Under the pieces are notes generated by a model that saw nothing but the letters and a program-made list of their open reading frames with translations, was not told where the DNA came from and made no database searches. A program made the translations under genes and the position numbers. Of a stretch of DNA of 64,000 bases, positions 9,822 through 21,384 are shown piece by piece (within the stretch, counting starts at the first letter, position 1; each line of letters begins with the position of its first letter). The stretch is from positions 62,001 to 126,000 of the forward strand of contig VBAH01000019.1 of the NCBI GenBank assembly GCA_005884685.1. Reading direction: 5' to 3'. The DNA comes from Alphaproteobacteria bacterium (lineage in GTDB: Bacteria; Pseudomonadota; Alphaproteobacteria; Rhizobiales; Xanthobacteraceae).

Positions 9822-10421
9822 CTACCCCGCCTTCTCATCGCCCGGCAGCCTGTAGTCCGTTCCTTCCCACGGGGAGAGGAAATCGAAATTGCGGAATTCC
9901 TGCGCGAGCCGGACCGGCTCGTTGACGACGCGCTTCTGCTCGTCGTCGTAGCGTACCTCGACGAAGCCGGTGAGCGGGAAATCCTTGCGCAGCGGATGCC
10001 CCTCGAAGCCGTAATCGGTGAGCAGCCGGCGCAGGTCGGGGTGATCGGTGAACATGACGCCGTAAAGGTCCCAGGTTTCGCGCTCGAACCATTCGGCGCC
10101 AGGGAACACCGAAATGATCGACGGCACCGGCGTGACCTCGTCGGTCTCGGCCTTCACGCGGATGCGCGCATTCTGCTTCGGCGACAGGAAGTGATAGACC
10201 ACGTCGAAGCGTTTCTCGCGCGCCGGCCAATCGACCGCCGTGACGTCGACGATGTTCCAGAACTGGCAGCGTGGGTCGTCGCGCAGGAACGTCACGACCT
10301 TCACGATCTCCGCAGCTTGCGCCGCAATCGTCAGTTCGCCGTAGGCAATACTGTGCCCCGTGACCGCGCCGGGCAGTGCGGCTGCGATCGCCTCGCCCAA
10401 TGAATCGAGAGCTTCGCTCAC
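9822..10421 (-). CDS. nuoC: NADH-quinone oxidoreductase subunit C
   Basis: A 199-residue 30-kDa subunit homologue in the connecting module of complex I. It shows the family signature [20 protein letters not shown], followed by [20 protein letters not shown]. The start is a GTG overlapping the nuoB stop (GTGA, 10421-10418), so translation is coupled; the much longer open frame upstream lies within out-of-phase nuoB. The downstream neighbour nuoD is displaced by the four-helix-bundle insertion. Confidence 0.95.
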   Translation of the reverse strand: MSEALDSLGEAIAAALPGAVTGHSIAYGELTIAAQAAEIVKVVTFLRDDPRCQFWNIVDVTAVDWPAREKRFDVVYHFLSPKQNARIRVKAETDEVTPVPSIISVFPGAEWFERETWDLYGVMFTDHPDLRRLLTDYGFEGHPLRKDFPLTGFVEVRYDDEQKRVVNEPVRLAQEFRNFDFLSPWEGTDYRLPGDEKAG

Positions 10422-10978
10422 CGCTCGATCGTCCCGGTGCGGCGGATCTTCTTCTGCAGCAGCATCACGCCATAGAGCAGCGCTTCGGCGGTCGGCGGGC
10501 AACCCGGCACATAGATATCGACCGGCACGATGCGGTCGCAGCCGCGCACCACCGAGTAGGAATAGTGATAGTAGCCGCCGCCGTTGGCGCAGGATCCCAT
10601 CGAGATGACATAACGCGGGTCCGGCATCTGGTCGTAAACCTTGCGCAACGCAGGAGCCATCTTGTTGGTCAGCGTGCCGGCGACGATCATCACGTCGGAC
10701 TGGCGCGGCGAAGCGCGCGGCGCGAAGCCGAAGCGCTCGGCGTCGTAGCGCGGCATCGACATCTGCATCATTTCGACCGCGCAGCAGGCAAGCCCGAATG
10801 TCATCCACATCAGCGAGCCGGTGCGCGCCCAGGTGATCAGGTCGTCGGTGGCGGTAACGAGGAAGCCCTTATCGGCCAGCTCGTTGTTGAGACCGACAAA
10901 ATAGCTGTCGTCCGCACCGACCGGCTTGCCGGTGCGCGGGTCGAGAATGCCGGTTGCCGCGGGAGCGACGAGGCTCAT
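10418..10978 (-). CDS. nuoB: NADH-quinone oxidoreductase subunit B
   Basis: A 186-residue subunit holding cluster N2, the last iron-sulfur centre before quinone. The N2 ligands lie in [20 protein letters not shown] and VPGCPP. The start chosen gives [20 protein letters not shown]; an in-frame upstream ATG would add 13 residues overlapping nuoA and is less likely. The stop overlaps the nuoC GTG. Confidence 0.96.
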   Translation of the reverse strand: MSLVAPAATGILDPRTGKPVGADDSYFVGLNNELADKGFLVTATDDLITWARTGSLMWMTFGLACCAVEMMQMSMPRYDAERFGFAPRASPRQSDVMIVAGTLTNKMAPALRKVYDQMPDPRYVISMGSCANGGGYYHYSYSVVRGCDRIVPVDIYVPGCPPTAEALLYGVMLLQKKIRRTGTIER

Positions 10979-10982
10979 GCGC

Positions 10983-11348
10983 TCAATCCCATTCGAGCGC
11001 CCCCTTCTTCCACTCATATATGAATCCGATGGTCAGCACGCCAAGGAACAGCATCATCGACCAGAAGCCGAAGGGGCCGAGCTGACCGAACGCCACCGCC
11101 CATGGGAACAGGAACGACACTTCGAGGTCGAAAATGATGAACAGGATCGCAACCAGATAGAACCGCACATCGAACTTCATGCGCGCATCGTCGAAGGCAT
11201 TGAAGCCGCACTCGTAGGCGGAAAGCTTCTCGGGGTCGGGATTCTGATAGGCGACGATGAAGGGCGCGACCAGCAAGGCGAGGCCGATGGCGATCGCCAC
11301 TGCGATGAACACGACGAGCGGCAAATAATCCAGCAATAGCTCGCTCAT
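10983..11348 (-). CDS. nuoA: NADH-quinone oxidoreductase subunit A
   Basis: A 121-residue membrane subunit (ND3 homologue) with three transmembrane helices and the conserved loop [20 protein letters not shown]. First gene of the nuo operon. The start ([14 protein letters not shown]) has a GGAAGGG ribosome site; the frame extends upstream, but those residues are hydrophilic and unlike the family. The promoter should lie in the 230-bp divergent gap to the gene at 11579. Confidence 0.96.
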   Translation of the reverse strand: MSELLLDYLPLVVFIAVAIAIGLALLVAPFIVAYQNPDPEKLSAYECGFNAFDDARMKFDVRFYLVAILFIIFDLEVSFLFPWAVAFGQLGPFGFWSMMLFLGVLTIGFIYEWKKGALEWD

Positions 11349-11578
11349 CCCGCGACCCTTCCGTCCGCTGCGCTCGGAACTTGGCCCCGCGCCGGTCAAG
11401 CGTCTGGAAACGGTCCGGATTTTTCAGTTCGGATTCGTCCCGAGGGCAGGTTCGAGGAGGCTTAGCGCAGCGCACAATGGGTGGCAAGGTGCGTAAGGCC
11501 TGTCACAATCGAGACGCATATCCTCTTGCGATCCGCCGATGTAGGCTGATTGGGGGAGACAAATCGGGGGAGGCGGAC

Positions 11579-12487
11579 GTGCAACGCAAGGTCATGATTT
11601 CCTGCGCTGTGACAGGCTCGGCGGACACGCCGGGCAAGAATCCGGCCGTACCGGTGACGCCGGAAGAGATCGCCTCCTCGGCGATCGATGCGGCGAAGGC
11701 CGGCGCCGCCATCGTGCATATTCACGTGCGCGATCCCAAGACCGGGTTGCCCAGCATGGAAGGTGCGCATTATGCCGAGGTGGTCGACCGCGTCCGCGCG
11801 AGCGGCACGGACGTCGTCATCAACCTGACAACGGGCCCCGGCGGGCGATTCTCTCCCAGCCCCGACGACCCGATGAAGCCCGGGCCGGGTACGACGCTGC
11901 GCACGCCGCGCCAGCGCGTGCAGCATGTGCTCGATCTCAAGCCGGAGATGTGCTCGCTCGACATGGGCAGCATGAACATGGGTCCGAACGTGTTCGTGAA
12001 CACGCCGCCGATCCTCGAAGCGATGGCGACCGAGATCCGCCAAGCGGGCGTCACGCCGGAGCTGGAGGTATTCGAGACCGGTCATCTGCTGCTCGCCAAG
12101 CGCATGATCGAGACCGGCCACATCAAGCCGCCGGGCATGTTCCAGATCTGCCTGGGCATCGCATGGGGCCAGCCGGCAACGCCTGAGGCGATGCTCTACA
12201 TGCGCAACCTGCTGCCGCCAGGCTGCACATGGTTCGCGTTCGGTATTTCACTGCATCAGTTTCCGATGGCGGCACAGGCCGTGATCCTCGGCGGCCATGT
12301 GCGCGTCGGGCTCGAAGACAATCTCTATCTCGAGCGCGGCAGGCTCACGCCGAGCAATGCGGCGCTGGTCGCGAAGGCCGCGAAGATCGTCGAACTGCTC
12401 GGGAGCAGCGTAGCGACGCCTGCCGAAGCCCGTCAGATGCTCGGGCTCGGCGTGCACGCGCCGGCACCAATCAGGGTCGCGGTATAA
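11579..12487 (+). CDS. Beta-keto acid cleavage enzyme (BKACE, DUF849 family)
   Basis: A 302-residue TIM-barrel enzyme of the 3-keto-5-aminohexanoate cleavage enzyme superfamily. Members use Zn2+ to condense a beta-keto acid with acetyl-CoA, giving acetoacetate and a new acyl-CoA. The Zn-binding HIHVRDP motif (about residues 43-49), the EVFETGH segment and the C-terminal VRVGLEDNLYLERGRL are visible. The GTG start is chosen because GGGGGAGG lies just upstream; an ATG five codons later is possible. Only six bases separate it from a Bug-type binding protein, so the two probably share a substrate, which cannot be named from sequence. Confidence 0.88.
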   Translation: MQRKVMISCAVTGSADTPGKNPAVPVTPEEIASSAIDAAKAGAAIVHIHVRDPKTGLPSMEGAHYAEVVDRVRASGTDVVINLTTGPGGRFSPSPDDPMKPGPGTTLRTPRQRVQHVLDLKPEMCSLDMGSMNMGPNVFVNTPPILEAMATEIRQAGVTPELEVFETGHLLLAKRMIETGHIKPPGMFQICLGIAWGQPATPEAMLYMRNLLPPGCTWFAFGISLHQFPMAAQAVILGGHVRVGLEDNLYLERGRLTPSNAALVAKAAKIVELLGSSVATPAEARQMLGLGVHAPAPIRVAV

Positions 12488-12493
12488 GACGTC

Positions 12494-13450
12494 ATGCTCG
12501 TTCGTGCTCTGCTGCTCGCCGCCGCGCTTGCCGCAACGCCATGCGCCGCGCAGGATTATCCCAACCGCACCATCCGCTTCATCGTGCCGTTCGGCGCCGG
12601 CGGCCCGACGGACGTGTTCACCCGCGCGCTGGGGGAGGAACTGCGCAAGTCGCTTGGACAGCCCACTGTGATGGAGAACCGGCCCGGCGCCGGAACGATC
12701 ATCGGCACCACCGAAGTCGCGCGTTCGGCGCCCGACGGCTACACGCTGCTGATGATCTCGGCGACGCAAACCACGGTCGAGACGCTCAATCCGAACAAGT
12801 CCTACAGATTGACGCGCGATTTCGTGCCGGTCGCCTCGCTGATGAGCTCCGAGCTGGTATTGGTCGTGCCGGAGCGCTCGCCGATCAACAGCCTGGCAGA
12901 TCTGATTGCGCTCGCGAAGGCGAAGCCCGGCACGCTGAATTACGGCTCGTCCGGCCCCGGCTCGAACTATCACATGGCGGGCGAACTCATCAAAAACCTG
13001 GCCGGGCTCGACATCGTCCACGTTCCCTACAAGGGCTCGACCGGCGCGCGCACCGACATCATCTCGGGCCAGATCGACATGATGTTCGATTCAGTGCCGA
13101 CCATGGCGCCGACCATCGAGGCGGGCCGGGTCAGGGCGCTCGGCACCTCGGGCAAGGCGCGCTCGCCGATTCTGCCGAACGTGCCGACGATCGCGGAAGC
13201 CGGCATTCCGGATTACAACGCGACGATCTGGATCGGCGTGATGGCGCCGGCCGGCACGCCGAAGAAAATCGTCGATCTGCTCAACCGCGAGATCAACAAG
13301 ATCCTCGTGCGCCCGGACATTCAGGAGTCGTGGCGGCGGCAGGGCGCGAATACCATGGTGATGAGCCCGCAGGAATTCGGCGGCTACATCCAGTCCGAGA
13401 TTGACCGCTGGGCCAGGCTGATCAAGGCCAACAACATCAACGTCAACTAA
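12494..13450 (+). CDS. Tripartite tricarboxylate transporter substrate-binding protein (Bug/TctC family)
   Basis: A 318-residue periplasmic solute receptor. The signal peptide is MLVRALLLAAALAATPCAAQ (cleavage about residue 20), followed by the family motifs YPNRTIRFIVPFGAGGPTDV and LNYGSSGPGSNYHMAGEL. Bug proteins bind carboxylates or related organic acids; many are orphans without TctA/TctB, as here. It sits 6 bp after the BKACE gene and 90 bp before the hydrolase, suggesting uptake and cleavage of a keto- or aromatic acid. Confidence 0.92.
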   Translation: MLVRALLLAAALAATPCAAQDYPNRTIRFIVPFGAGGPTDVFTRALGEELRKSLGQPTVMENRPGAGTIIGTTEVARSAPDGYTLLMISATQTTVETLNPNKSYRLTRDFVPVASLMSSELVLVVPERSPINSLADLIALAKAKPGTLNYGSSGPGSNYHMAGELIKNLAGLDIVHVPYKGSTGARTDIISGQIDMMFDSVPTMAPTIEAGRVRALGTSGKARSPILPNVPTIAEAGIPDYNATIWIGVMAPAGTPKKIVDLLNREINKILVRPDIQESWRRQGANTMVMSPQEFGGYIQSEIDRWARLIKANNINVN

Positions 13451-13459
13451 AGGCACTCG

Positions 13460-13525
13460 GTCCCGAAAAGCTGTCCTCGACCCCGATCGGGGATGGAAAC
13501 CGGTTCGGATAAGATCATGCGCAAG
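13460..13525. repeat. Diverged rhizobial intergenic repeat
   Basis: It contains CCCGAAAAG, the 12-bp palindrome CCCCGATCGGGG (13481-13492), GGAAACCGGTTCGGA and AAGATCATGCGCAA. In order and wording this resembles a dispersed element common in Bradyrhizobium-type genomes (CCGAAAAGTG...AAACCGGTTTTCGG...GATCATGC). The resemblance is from memory, not a search. Confidence 0.4.
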
Positions 13526-13539
13526 GAAGGAAGATTTCA

Positions 13540-14457
13540 ATGAACGTACAGGTCCGCCTCCCTGGCACCGAGCATTGGACCAGCAAGGGCGAGGTGAAGC
13601 TCTTCATGTGGAACAAGGTCGCCGGCGATCCGGCGAAAACAAGGGGCACGATCCTGTTCGTGCACGGCTCGTCGATGGCCTCGCAGCCGACCTTCGACCT
13701 CGAGGTGTCGGGGCGGCCGGATTCGTCCGCGATGGAGTACTTTGCCAAGCAAGGGTACGACTGCTGGTGCGTCGATATGGAAGGCTACGGGCGTTCCACG
13801 AAGGATCGCGACAACAACGCGCCGATCTCATTCGGGGCCGAGGATTGCTTCGCTGCGGCGCAATACATCCAGAAACTGCGCGGCAGTGACCGCCCTCTCC
13901 TCGTCTACGGCATCTCGTCGGGCGCGCTGCGCGCGGGCCTGTTCGCCGAACGGCATCCCGAAATGGTCGACCGCCTCGCGCTCGATGCAACGGTGTGGAC
14001 CGGCGAAGGATCGCCCACGCTCGCCGAGCGGCGCAAGAAGCTGCCTGAGTTTCAATCGAAGAACCGCCGGCCGATCGATCGCGCCTTCGTGCATTCGATC
14101 TTCAATCGCGACCACCCGGGCACCGCCGAGCAGCGCGTGATCGACGCGTTCGCGGACGCGATCGTGCAACTCGACGACAGCGTGCCGACCGGCACCTATG
14201 TGGACATGTGCTCCAAGCTGCCGGTCAACAATCCGGAGAACATCAAGGTCCCGACCCTGATCATGCGCGGCCAATGGGACGGGATCGCGGGCTTCGACGA
14301 TCTCATCGAGTTCTTCAAACGCCTGCCTAACCCCGACAAGCACTTCGCCGTCATGCCGGGCATCTCGCACGCGAGCTTCCAGCAAAAGAACTATCTGCTG
14401 GTCTATCACATCCTGCTCAGCTTCTTTTCGCAGCCGGCGCCGGTGTATCAGGGATAA
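13540..14457 (+). CDS. Alpha/beta hydrolase
   Basis: A 305-residue alpha/beta-hydrolase-fold protein without a signal peptide. It shows the oxyanion-hole segment LFVHGSSM (about residue 47), the nucleophile elbow YGISSGAL (Ser about 127), a probable acid in GQWDGIAG and the catalytic His in GISHASF near residue 286. The residues fit esterase or C-C hydrolase chemistry, and the exact substrate is unknown. The AAGGAAGGA ribosome site lies just upstream. It may belong to the catabolic unit of the two preceding genes. Confidence 0.85.
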   Translation: MNVQVRLPGTEHWTSKGEVKLFMWNKVAGDPAKTRGTILFVHGSSMASQPTFDLEVSGRPDSSAMEYFAKQGYDCWCVDMEGYGRSTKDRDNNAPISFGAEDCFAAAQYIQKLRGSDRPLLVYGISSGALRAGLFAERHPEMVDRLALDATVWTGEGSPTLAERRKKLPEFQSKNRRPIDRAFVHSIFNRDHPGTAEQRVIDAFADAIVQLDDSVPTGTYVDMCSKLPVNNPENIKVPTLIMRGQWDGIAGFDDLIEFFKRLPNPDKHFAVMPGISHASFQQKNYLLVYHILLSFFSQPAPVYQG

Positions 14458-14558
14458 TCCCGCGACGGGCCGCCGCGCGTTCGGCCGCATGGACGCCCCG
14501 CATGGACGCCCTCGCTGCGTGTTATCGGGAGTTGCCAGTCGCCGCGCAGGGCGAAGGC

Positions 14559-14635
<77 letters not shown>

Positions 14636-14638
14636 GGA

Positions 14639-14663
14639 AAAGCCCCGATTTGCGGGCTTTCTT
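14639..14663 (+). terminator. Possible rho-independent terminator
   Basis: AAAGCCC (14639-14645) and GGGCTTT (14654-14660) form a 7-bp stem followed by CTT. It could end plus-strand transcription from the hydrolase or lie in the tRNA-Asp promoter region. The short T tract keeps confidence low. Confidence 0.4.
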
Positions 14664-14853
14664 AAGGGTCCGATGGGATACGACCCGTATCCCGCCAAGT
14701 CAAGACCGGCTAGAATAGCCCGTCGATTCGCGACAAGTTGTTCGTCCCGCGTTTTCCCTATTGTATTTCCACGTAGTCACGCAGCCAAGAATCGCTTATG
14801 GGACGGGCATAACTTGCGTGTTCCCACCTGTCTGACAAAAGGAGATGTTCCCA

Positions 14854-15153
14854 ATGGCGGCCACCAAGACGACTGCACCCACCGTTACGTTGAAGCACCT
14901 CTCGGCGATGGTCGCCGAGCAGCACGAACTGGCCAAGAAGCACGCCGAGCAGATCCTCGGCAGCATGGTCGACAACGTCGTGAAGCACCTGAAGAAGGGC
15001 GACCGCATCCGCATCGGCGGTCTCGGCATCCTGCAGGTACGCAAGCGCGCCGCACGCATGGGCCGCAATCCCGCGACCGGCGAGCCGATCAAGATCAAGG
15101 CGAGCAAGAAGGTAGCGTTCCGCGCGGCGAAGGAACTGAAAGAAGCCGTCTGA
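14854..15153 (+). CDS. HU/IHF-family DNA-binding protein
   Basis: A 99-residue nucleoid-associated protein of the bacterial histone-like family. The dimerisation helices (LKHLSAMVAEQHELAKKHAE...) are followed by GDRIRIGGLGILQVRKRAAR and GRNPATGEPIKIKA, the DNA-binding beta-arm with its Arg-Asn-Pro tip. The start at 14854 is chosen because AAAGGAGA ends nine bases upstream; the earlier ATG at 14845 abuts that site. It is slightly longer than E. coli HU and diverged at the N-terminus, so assignment to hupA/hupB versus ihf is not attempted. Confidence 0.92.
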   Translation: MAATKTTAPTVTLKHLSAMVAEQHELAKKHAEQILGSMVDNVVKHLKKGDRIRIGGLGILQVRKRAARMGRNPATGEPIKIKASKKVAFRAAKELKEAV

Positions 15154-15177
15154 TCGCGCAAGCGACTGTCGGTCTGA

Positions 15178-15224
15178 AAGGCTGTCCGTCTCCCCTGGGG
15201 CACGACGGGCAGCCTTCAGTTTTT
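15178..15224 (+). terminator. Rho-independent terminator of the HU-like gene
   Basis: AAGGCTGTCCGT (15178-15189) pairs with ACGGGCAGCCTT (15205-15216) with one G-U, followed by CAG and a run of five T. It lies 24 bases after the stop codon. Confidence 0.8.
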
Positions 15225-15243
15225 GAGGCGCGCCGAGGACACG

Positions 15244-15699
15244 ATGCCGCTGCCGGACGCCGATGCGGCCACGCGTAACTATTTTGTGGGCTGGCTCGAG
15301 CGCTTTGCCGGCCATGTCCGCGACGTCGACTATGCCGCGGCGCGCCCGCTGTTTCATCCGAGCATCCTTGCGTTCGGCACGCATCGCGACGTCATCGAGG
15401 GCGTCGCCTCGTGGCAGGCGACGCAGTGGGACAACGTGTGGCCAAGGACGTCGGACTTCCGGTTCGACACGGACGCGGCACGTGTGCTGGTATCGTCCGA
15501 CAACACGATGGCGAGCATCGTCGTGCCGTGGACCAGCACCGGCTATCAACAGGACGGCACGAGGTTCGACCGGCCCGGACGCGCGACGCTCGTCTTCAAC
15601 AAGCAGGACGGCGCGTGGCTCTGCACCCACTCGCATATGTCGCTCAATCGTGGCGTTCCGCAGCAGTCATTCGGAAACAGGCCGGTGAAGGCCAGGTAG
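15244..15699 (+). CDS. SnoaL/NTF2-like domain protein
   Basis: A 151-residue protein resembling small NTF2-like (SnoaL, DUF4440) folds: an N-terminal helix with WLERFAGHVRDVDY, then RPLFHPSILAFGT and a beta-rich half ending GAWLCTHSHMSLNRG. Members are cone-shaped proteins used as isomerases, hydratases or ligand binders; no specific reaction can be assigned. The ATG start follows GAGGA. An in-frame TTG seven codons upstream is an unlikely alternative. Confidence 0.75.
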   Translation: MPLPDADAATRNYFVGWLERFAGHVRDVDYAAARPLFHPSILAFGTHRDVIEGVASWQATQWDNVWPRTSDFRFDTDAARVLVSSDNTMASIVVPWTSTGYQQDGTRFDRPGRATLVFNKQDGAWLCTHSHMSLNRGVPQQSFGNRPVKAR

Positions 15700-15755
15700 T
15701 GTTGGCGACGAAGGTTCGCTTGCCGGGCTGCGGCTGCGGCACCTCGTGCTGAAAC

Positions 15756-15831
15756 TGGTGGGCGATGACGGACTCGAACCGCCGACATCCTGCGTGTAAA
15801 GCAGGCGCTCTACCAACTGAGCTAATCGCCC
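15756..15831 (-). tRNA. tRNA-Val (TAC)
   Basis: A 76-base minus-strand cloverleaf. The acceptor is GGGCGAT/ATCGCCC, the anticodon stem CTGC...GCAG encloses loop TTTACAC (anticodon TAC), the T-loop is TTCGAGT and CCA is encoded. Confidence 0.96.
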
Positions 15832-15885
15832 GGCGCCAACGCAATATCGCCGCTCAGGCCTGAGGCGCAAGTGCGCAAAAGCAAA

Positions 15886-15907
15886 GGCCCCGGGAACGCC
15901 CGGGGCC
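15886..15907 (-). terminator. Rho-independent terminator of the outer-membrane protein gene
   Basis: Perfect 9-bp stem GGCCCCGGG/CCCGGGGCC with a four-base loop. On the minus strand it is followed by TTTGCTTTTG. It lies 41 bases after the stop codon of the gene at 15948. Confidence 0.8.
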
Positions 15908-15947
15908 CTTATCTTAATCCCAGCGGCGACGGCCGTGCGCCAACTGT

Positions 15948-16895
15948 CTAGGGCGTGAGGCGATAATTGAGGCCGAGGCGGAAGACGTTATCCGTGAACC
16001 GGGTGCTCGCCGCCGCGCGGACAGTGGTCGTGGTCGTGGTCACGGTCCCTGCTGGGGCGAACGGGCTGAGTTGAACGAAGGGCCCGACTGTCGTCACCGC
16101 CGCGCTCGTACCCAGGTTCGTGCCAAAGGTGCCGTAGTCTGCATACAGATACTCGGCCTTCACGGTCCAGCGGTCAGACAACACGCCTTCGACACCGCCG
16201 CCCGCCGTCCAACCTGCGCGCCAAATCGACGTGCTCGCCGGCAAGAGGGCAACGCCGCTGACACCGCTGATGTAACCGGTGTCGATCTGGCCGTAGGCCA
16301 GGCCACCGGTGACGTAGAGGAGGATCCGGTCGGTCGGCAGCCAGCCAAGCCGGCCGCGGAAGGTGCCGAACCATTTCAAAGCGGTCGAGGCCGATCCGAA
16401 GGCGGAGCCCAAGGGACATCCCGCGATGCTGCAACCGCTTATGCTGCCGCGTTGCGCGCTGTACTGGAGATCGGTTTCAAGCCCAATCAGCCACTGACGA
16501 TCGAACTGATAATTGTAACCGGCCTGCCCACCGCCGACGAAGCCATCGACATTGGCGCGCCCGCTCGTTGCGGCCGCCGCCGTCGTCGGCCCCGTCACGA
16601 GGGGAAAAGTGGTCTGTGTATTTGGGGCGCACACGATGGTGGACAGGGCGCCGGTGAGTGGACCGGAAGTGGGGTCACGAAAGCACTCGGTCACGCTCGT
16701 GCTGCTGGCGACATCAGCCTGATCGGTGGTGGCCCGGCCCCAGCTGTAACCGGCGTTGCCGCCGATATAGAAGCCGGTCCAGTTGTAGACCGCGACCGGT
16801 GCCATCATTGGCGCCTTCACCGGCAGGTCAGCCGCGATTGCCGATACCGGCAAGCTCAAAGCCAGTGCCGCAACAGTGCCCAATGCGATACGCAT
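15948..16895 (-). CDS. Outer-membrane beta-barrel protein (Omp25/31-like porin family)
   Basis: A 315-residue outer-membrane protein. The signal peptide (MRIALGTVAALALSLPVSAI-AA) is followed by DLPVKAPMMAPVAVYNWTGF, the typical rhizobial Omp25/opacity-like mature N-terminus, and YIGGNAGYSWG. Glycine- and aromatic-rich strands continue to a terminal FRLGLNYRLTP, close to the C-terminal strand signature of barrels. A pair of Cys (SISGCSIAGCPLG) lies mid-protein. Family-typical structure; any transport role is unknown. Confidence 0.9.
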   Translation of the reverse strand: MRIALGTVAALALSLPVSAIAADLPVKAPMMAPVAVYNWTGFYIGGNAGYSWGRATTDQADVASSTSVTECFRDPTSGPLTGALSTIVCAPNTQTTFPLVTGPTTAAAATSGRANVDGFVGGGQAGYNYQFDRQWLIGLETDLQYSAQRGSISGCSIAGCPLGSAFGSASTALKWFGTFRGRLGWLPTDRILLYVTGGLAYGQIDTGYISGVSGVALLPASTSIWRAGWTAGGGVEGVLSDRWTVKAEYLYADYGTFGTNLGTSAAVTTVGPFVQLSPFAPAGTVTTTTTTVRAAASTRFTDNVFRLGLNYRLTP

Positions 16896-17051
16896 GTCGC
16901 CCTCCAGTCGCCTATTACGTTTGGGAAAACTATTCCCCCAGCGGGTCCCGCACTAGTGCAGGAAAGACACGGTCCCACATCAACCGCAGGCGGAATGGCG
17001 GAAAAGCCGCACCGGACTACCGCAGTGAGGGCCGGCCCCCCCGAAAAGGAG

Positions 17052-17078
17052 AAAGGGCGGCGCGAGGCGCCGCCCTTT
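17052..17078 (-). terminator. Rho-independent terminator of lon
   Basis: A perfect 12-bp stem AAAGGGCGGCGC/GCGCCGCCCTTT with loop GAG, 23 bases beyond the lon stop codon. On the minus strand the stem ends in TTT and continues CTCC. Confidence 0.8.
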
Positions 17079-17100
17079 CAAGCGTTCCCAGGGCCGAAGC

Positions 17101-19536
<2,436 letters not shown>

Positions 19537-19802
19537 GGCTATTTCCTTGTTGTTGTGCCCCTTCTCCGCGACCCACGCTGTGCAATCGCAGGGAAGTGCC
19601 AGGGGTAATTCCGGAGGCGGGAACAGTCTCGTGCGTCGCCCCGATGCGCGAACCCCGAGCCGGAATCAAATTTGCAGCTTTTCTTGCCCAATAGGTGGGC
19701 GCCACACTGAGGTGTGTCAAGTTAACCCCCGGAAAGGGGTAAAAATCCGCACTGTTGTGGCCGGCGCGGCACGATTCGCGCCGATTTCGCCAGCCCTGAA
19801 AG

Positions 19803-21077
19803 CTAGGCGGAGGCCGCACCTTCGGCGGCCCGGTCCGAGCGGTCGGCGTAGATGTAGAGCGGCCGCGCCGTTCCCTCGACGACCTCTTTCGAGATCACGA
19901 CCTCCTCGACCCCTTCGAGGCTCGGGAGGTCGAACATGGTGTCGAGCAGGATGCCTTCCATGATCGAGCGCAACCCGCGTGCGCCGGTCTTGCGGTCGAT
20001 CGCCTTGCGCGAGATGGCGCCGAGCGCTTCCTCGGCCAGGCTGAGGTCGATGTTCTCCATTTCGAACAGCCGCTGGTATTGCTTTACCAGCGCATTTTTC
20101 GGTTCGGTCAGGATGCGCTTGAGCGCTGCCTCGTCGAGGTCTTCGAGCGTCGCGACGACCGGCAGGCGACCGACGAATTCCGGGATCAGACCGTAACGCA
20201 GCAGATCCTCCGGCTCGACCTCGCGGAAGATTTCGCCCTGCTTGCGATCCTCCGGCGCCGTCACCTTGGCGCCGAAGCCGATGGACGTGGATTTGCCGCG
20301 CGCGGAAATGATCTTGTCGAGGCCGGAGAACGCGCCGCCGCAGACGAACAGAATGTTCGTCGTGTCGACTTGCAGGAACTCCTGCTGCGGATGCTTGCGG
20401 CCGCCCTGCGGCGGCACGGAAGCGATCGTACCTTCCATGATCTTGAGCAGCGCCTGCTGTACGCCCTCGCCCGACACGTCGCGCGTGATCGAGGGGTTGT
20501 CGGATTTGCGCGAGATCTTGTCGATCTCATCGATGTAGACGATGCCACGCTGCGCGCGCTCGACATTGTAGTCGGCCGACTGCAGCAGCTTGAGAATGAT
20601 GTTCTCGACGTCCTCGCCGACATAGCCCGCTTCCGTCAGCGTCGTCGCATCCGCCATCGTGAACGGCACGTCGAGGATGCGCGCGAGCGTCTGCGCCAGC
20701 AGCGTCTTGCCCGAGCCGGTCGGGCCGATCAGCAGGATGTTCGACTTCGCAAGCTCGACGTCGTTGTGCTTGGTCTGGTGATTGAGCCGCTTGTAGTGAT
20801 TGTGGACCGCGACCGAAAGCACCTTCTTGGCGTGATCCTGGCCGATCACGTAGTCGTCGAGAACCTTGCGGATTTCCTTCGGAGTCGGGATGCCGTCGCG
20901 CGACTTCACCAGCGAGGATTTGTTCTCCTCGCGGATGATGTCCATGCACAGCTCGACGCACTCGTCGCAAATGAAGACCGTCGGCCCGGCAATGAGCTTG
21001 CGCACCTCGTGCTGGCTCTTGCCGCAGAACGAGCAGTAGAGTGTATTCTTCGAGTCGCCACTGCCGACTTTGCTCAT
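19803..21077 (-). CDS. clpX: ATP-dependent Clp protease ATP-binding subunit ClpX
   Basis: A 424-residue AAA+ unfoldase that feeds substrates to ClpP. The N-terminal C4 zinc domain has Cys 15, 18, 37 and 40 (YCSFCGK...FICDEC). Walker A is GPTGSGKT (118-125) and Walker B is [11 protein letters not shown]. The IGF-type ClpP-docking loop region (SIGFGAKV) is present. It lies downstream of clpP on the same strand, with 307 bp between them that may hold its own promoter. Confidence 0.98.
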   Translation of the reverse strand: MSKVGSGDSKNTLYCSFCGKSQHEVRKLIAGPTVFICDECVELCMDIIREENKSSLVKSRDGIPTPKEIRKVLDDYVIGQDHAKKVLSVAVHNHYKRLNHQTKHNDVELAKSNILLIGPTGSGKTLLAQTLARILDVPFTMADATTLTEAGYVGEDVENIILKLLQSADYNVERAQRGIVYIDEIDKISRKSDNPSITRDVSGEGVQQALLKIMEGTIASVPPQGGRKHPQQEFLQVDTTNILFVCGGAFSGLDKIISARGKSTSIGFGAKVTAPEDRKQGEIFREVEPEDLLRYGLIPEFVGRLPVVATLEDLDEAALKRILTEPKNALVKQYQRLFEMENIDLSLAEEALGAISRKAIDRKTGARGLRSIMEGILLDTMFDLPSLEGVEEVVISKEVVEGTARPLYIYADRSDRAAEGAASA

Positions 21078-21384
21078 TCCCAGTCTCCCAGCGCCCGCAG
21101 CGAGAATTGGGCGCGTTGCAAACCTGTCATAACCATCCCGGGCCTAACATCCCCTTTCGAACGACGCGGACAATCCGTTCGATCAATAGCGAAGCATGCT
21201 AATGGCCGGACAATCAAGAATTCATTAACGATAGATTCGCCAGTCCTTCCGAGCAAAATCCGGGCCGTTACCCGGCCCAGCCTGGCACGCAATCCGCGAG
21301 TTACCATGGGGATTGCGGCGCGGAAAGGGCACCGCCAACCCATCCGCATTTCGTCGGATGGGGTGCCCATCATCCTTGGCGACC
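21078..21384. other. clpP-clpX intergenic region, no gene
   Basis: 307 bp without a supported gene. It holds a CATCCG/CGGATG hairpin (about 21341-21360) that could end clpP transcription, and GGGCC/GGCCC (21262-21278). The part next to clpX (about 21180-21240) is AT-richer and is the likely clpX promoter region. No clear consensus boxes were seen. Confidence 0.5.

Noticed and set aside
19680-19760. Possible heat-shock (RpoH) promoter upstream of lon
   Set aside because: A TTGACA-like -35 and a CCTATT-like -10 exist on the minus strand but their spacing (about 20-21 bp) does not fit sigma-70 or RpoH consensus.
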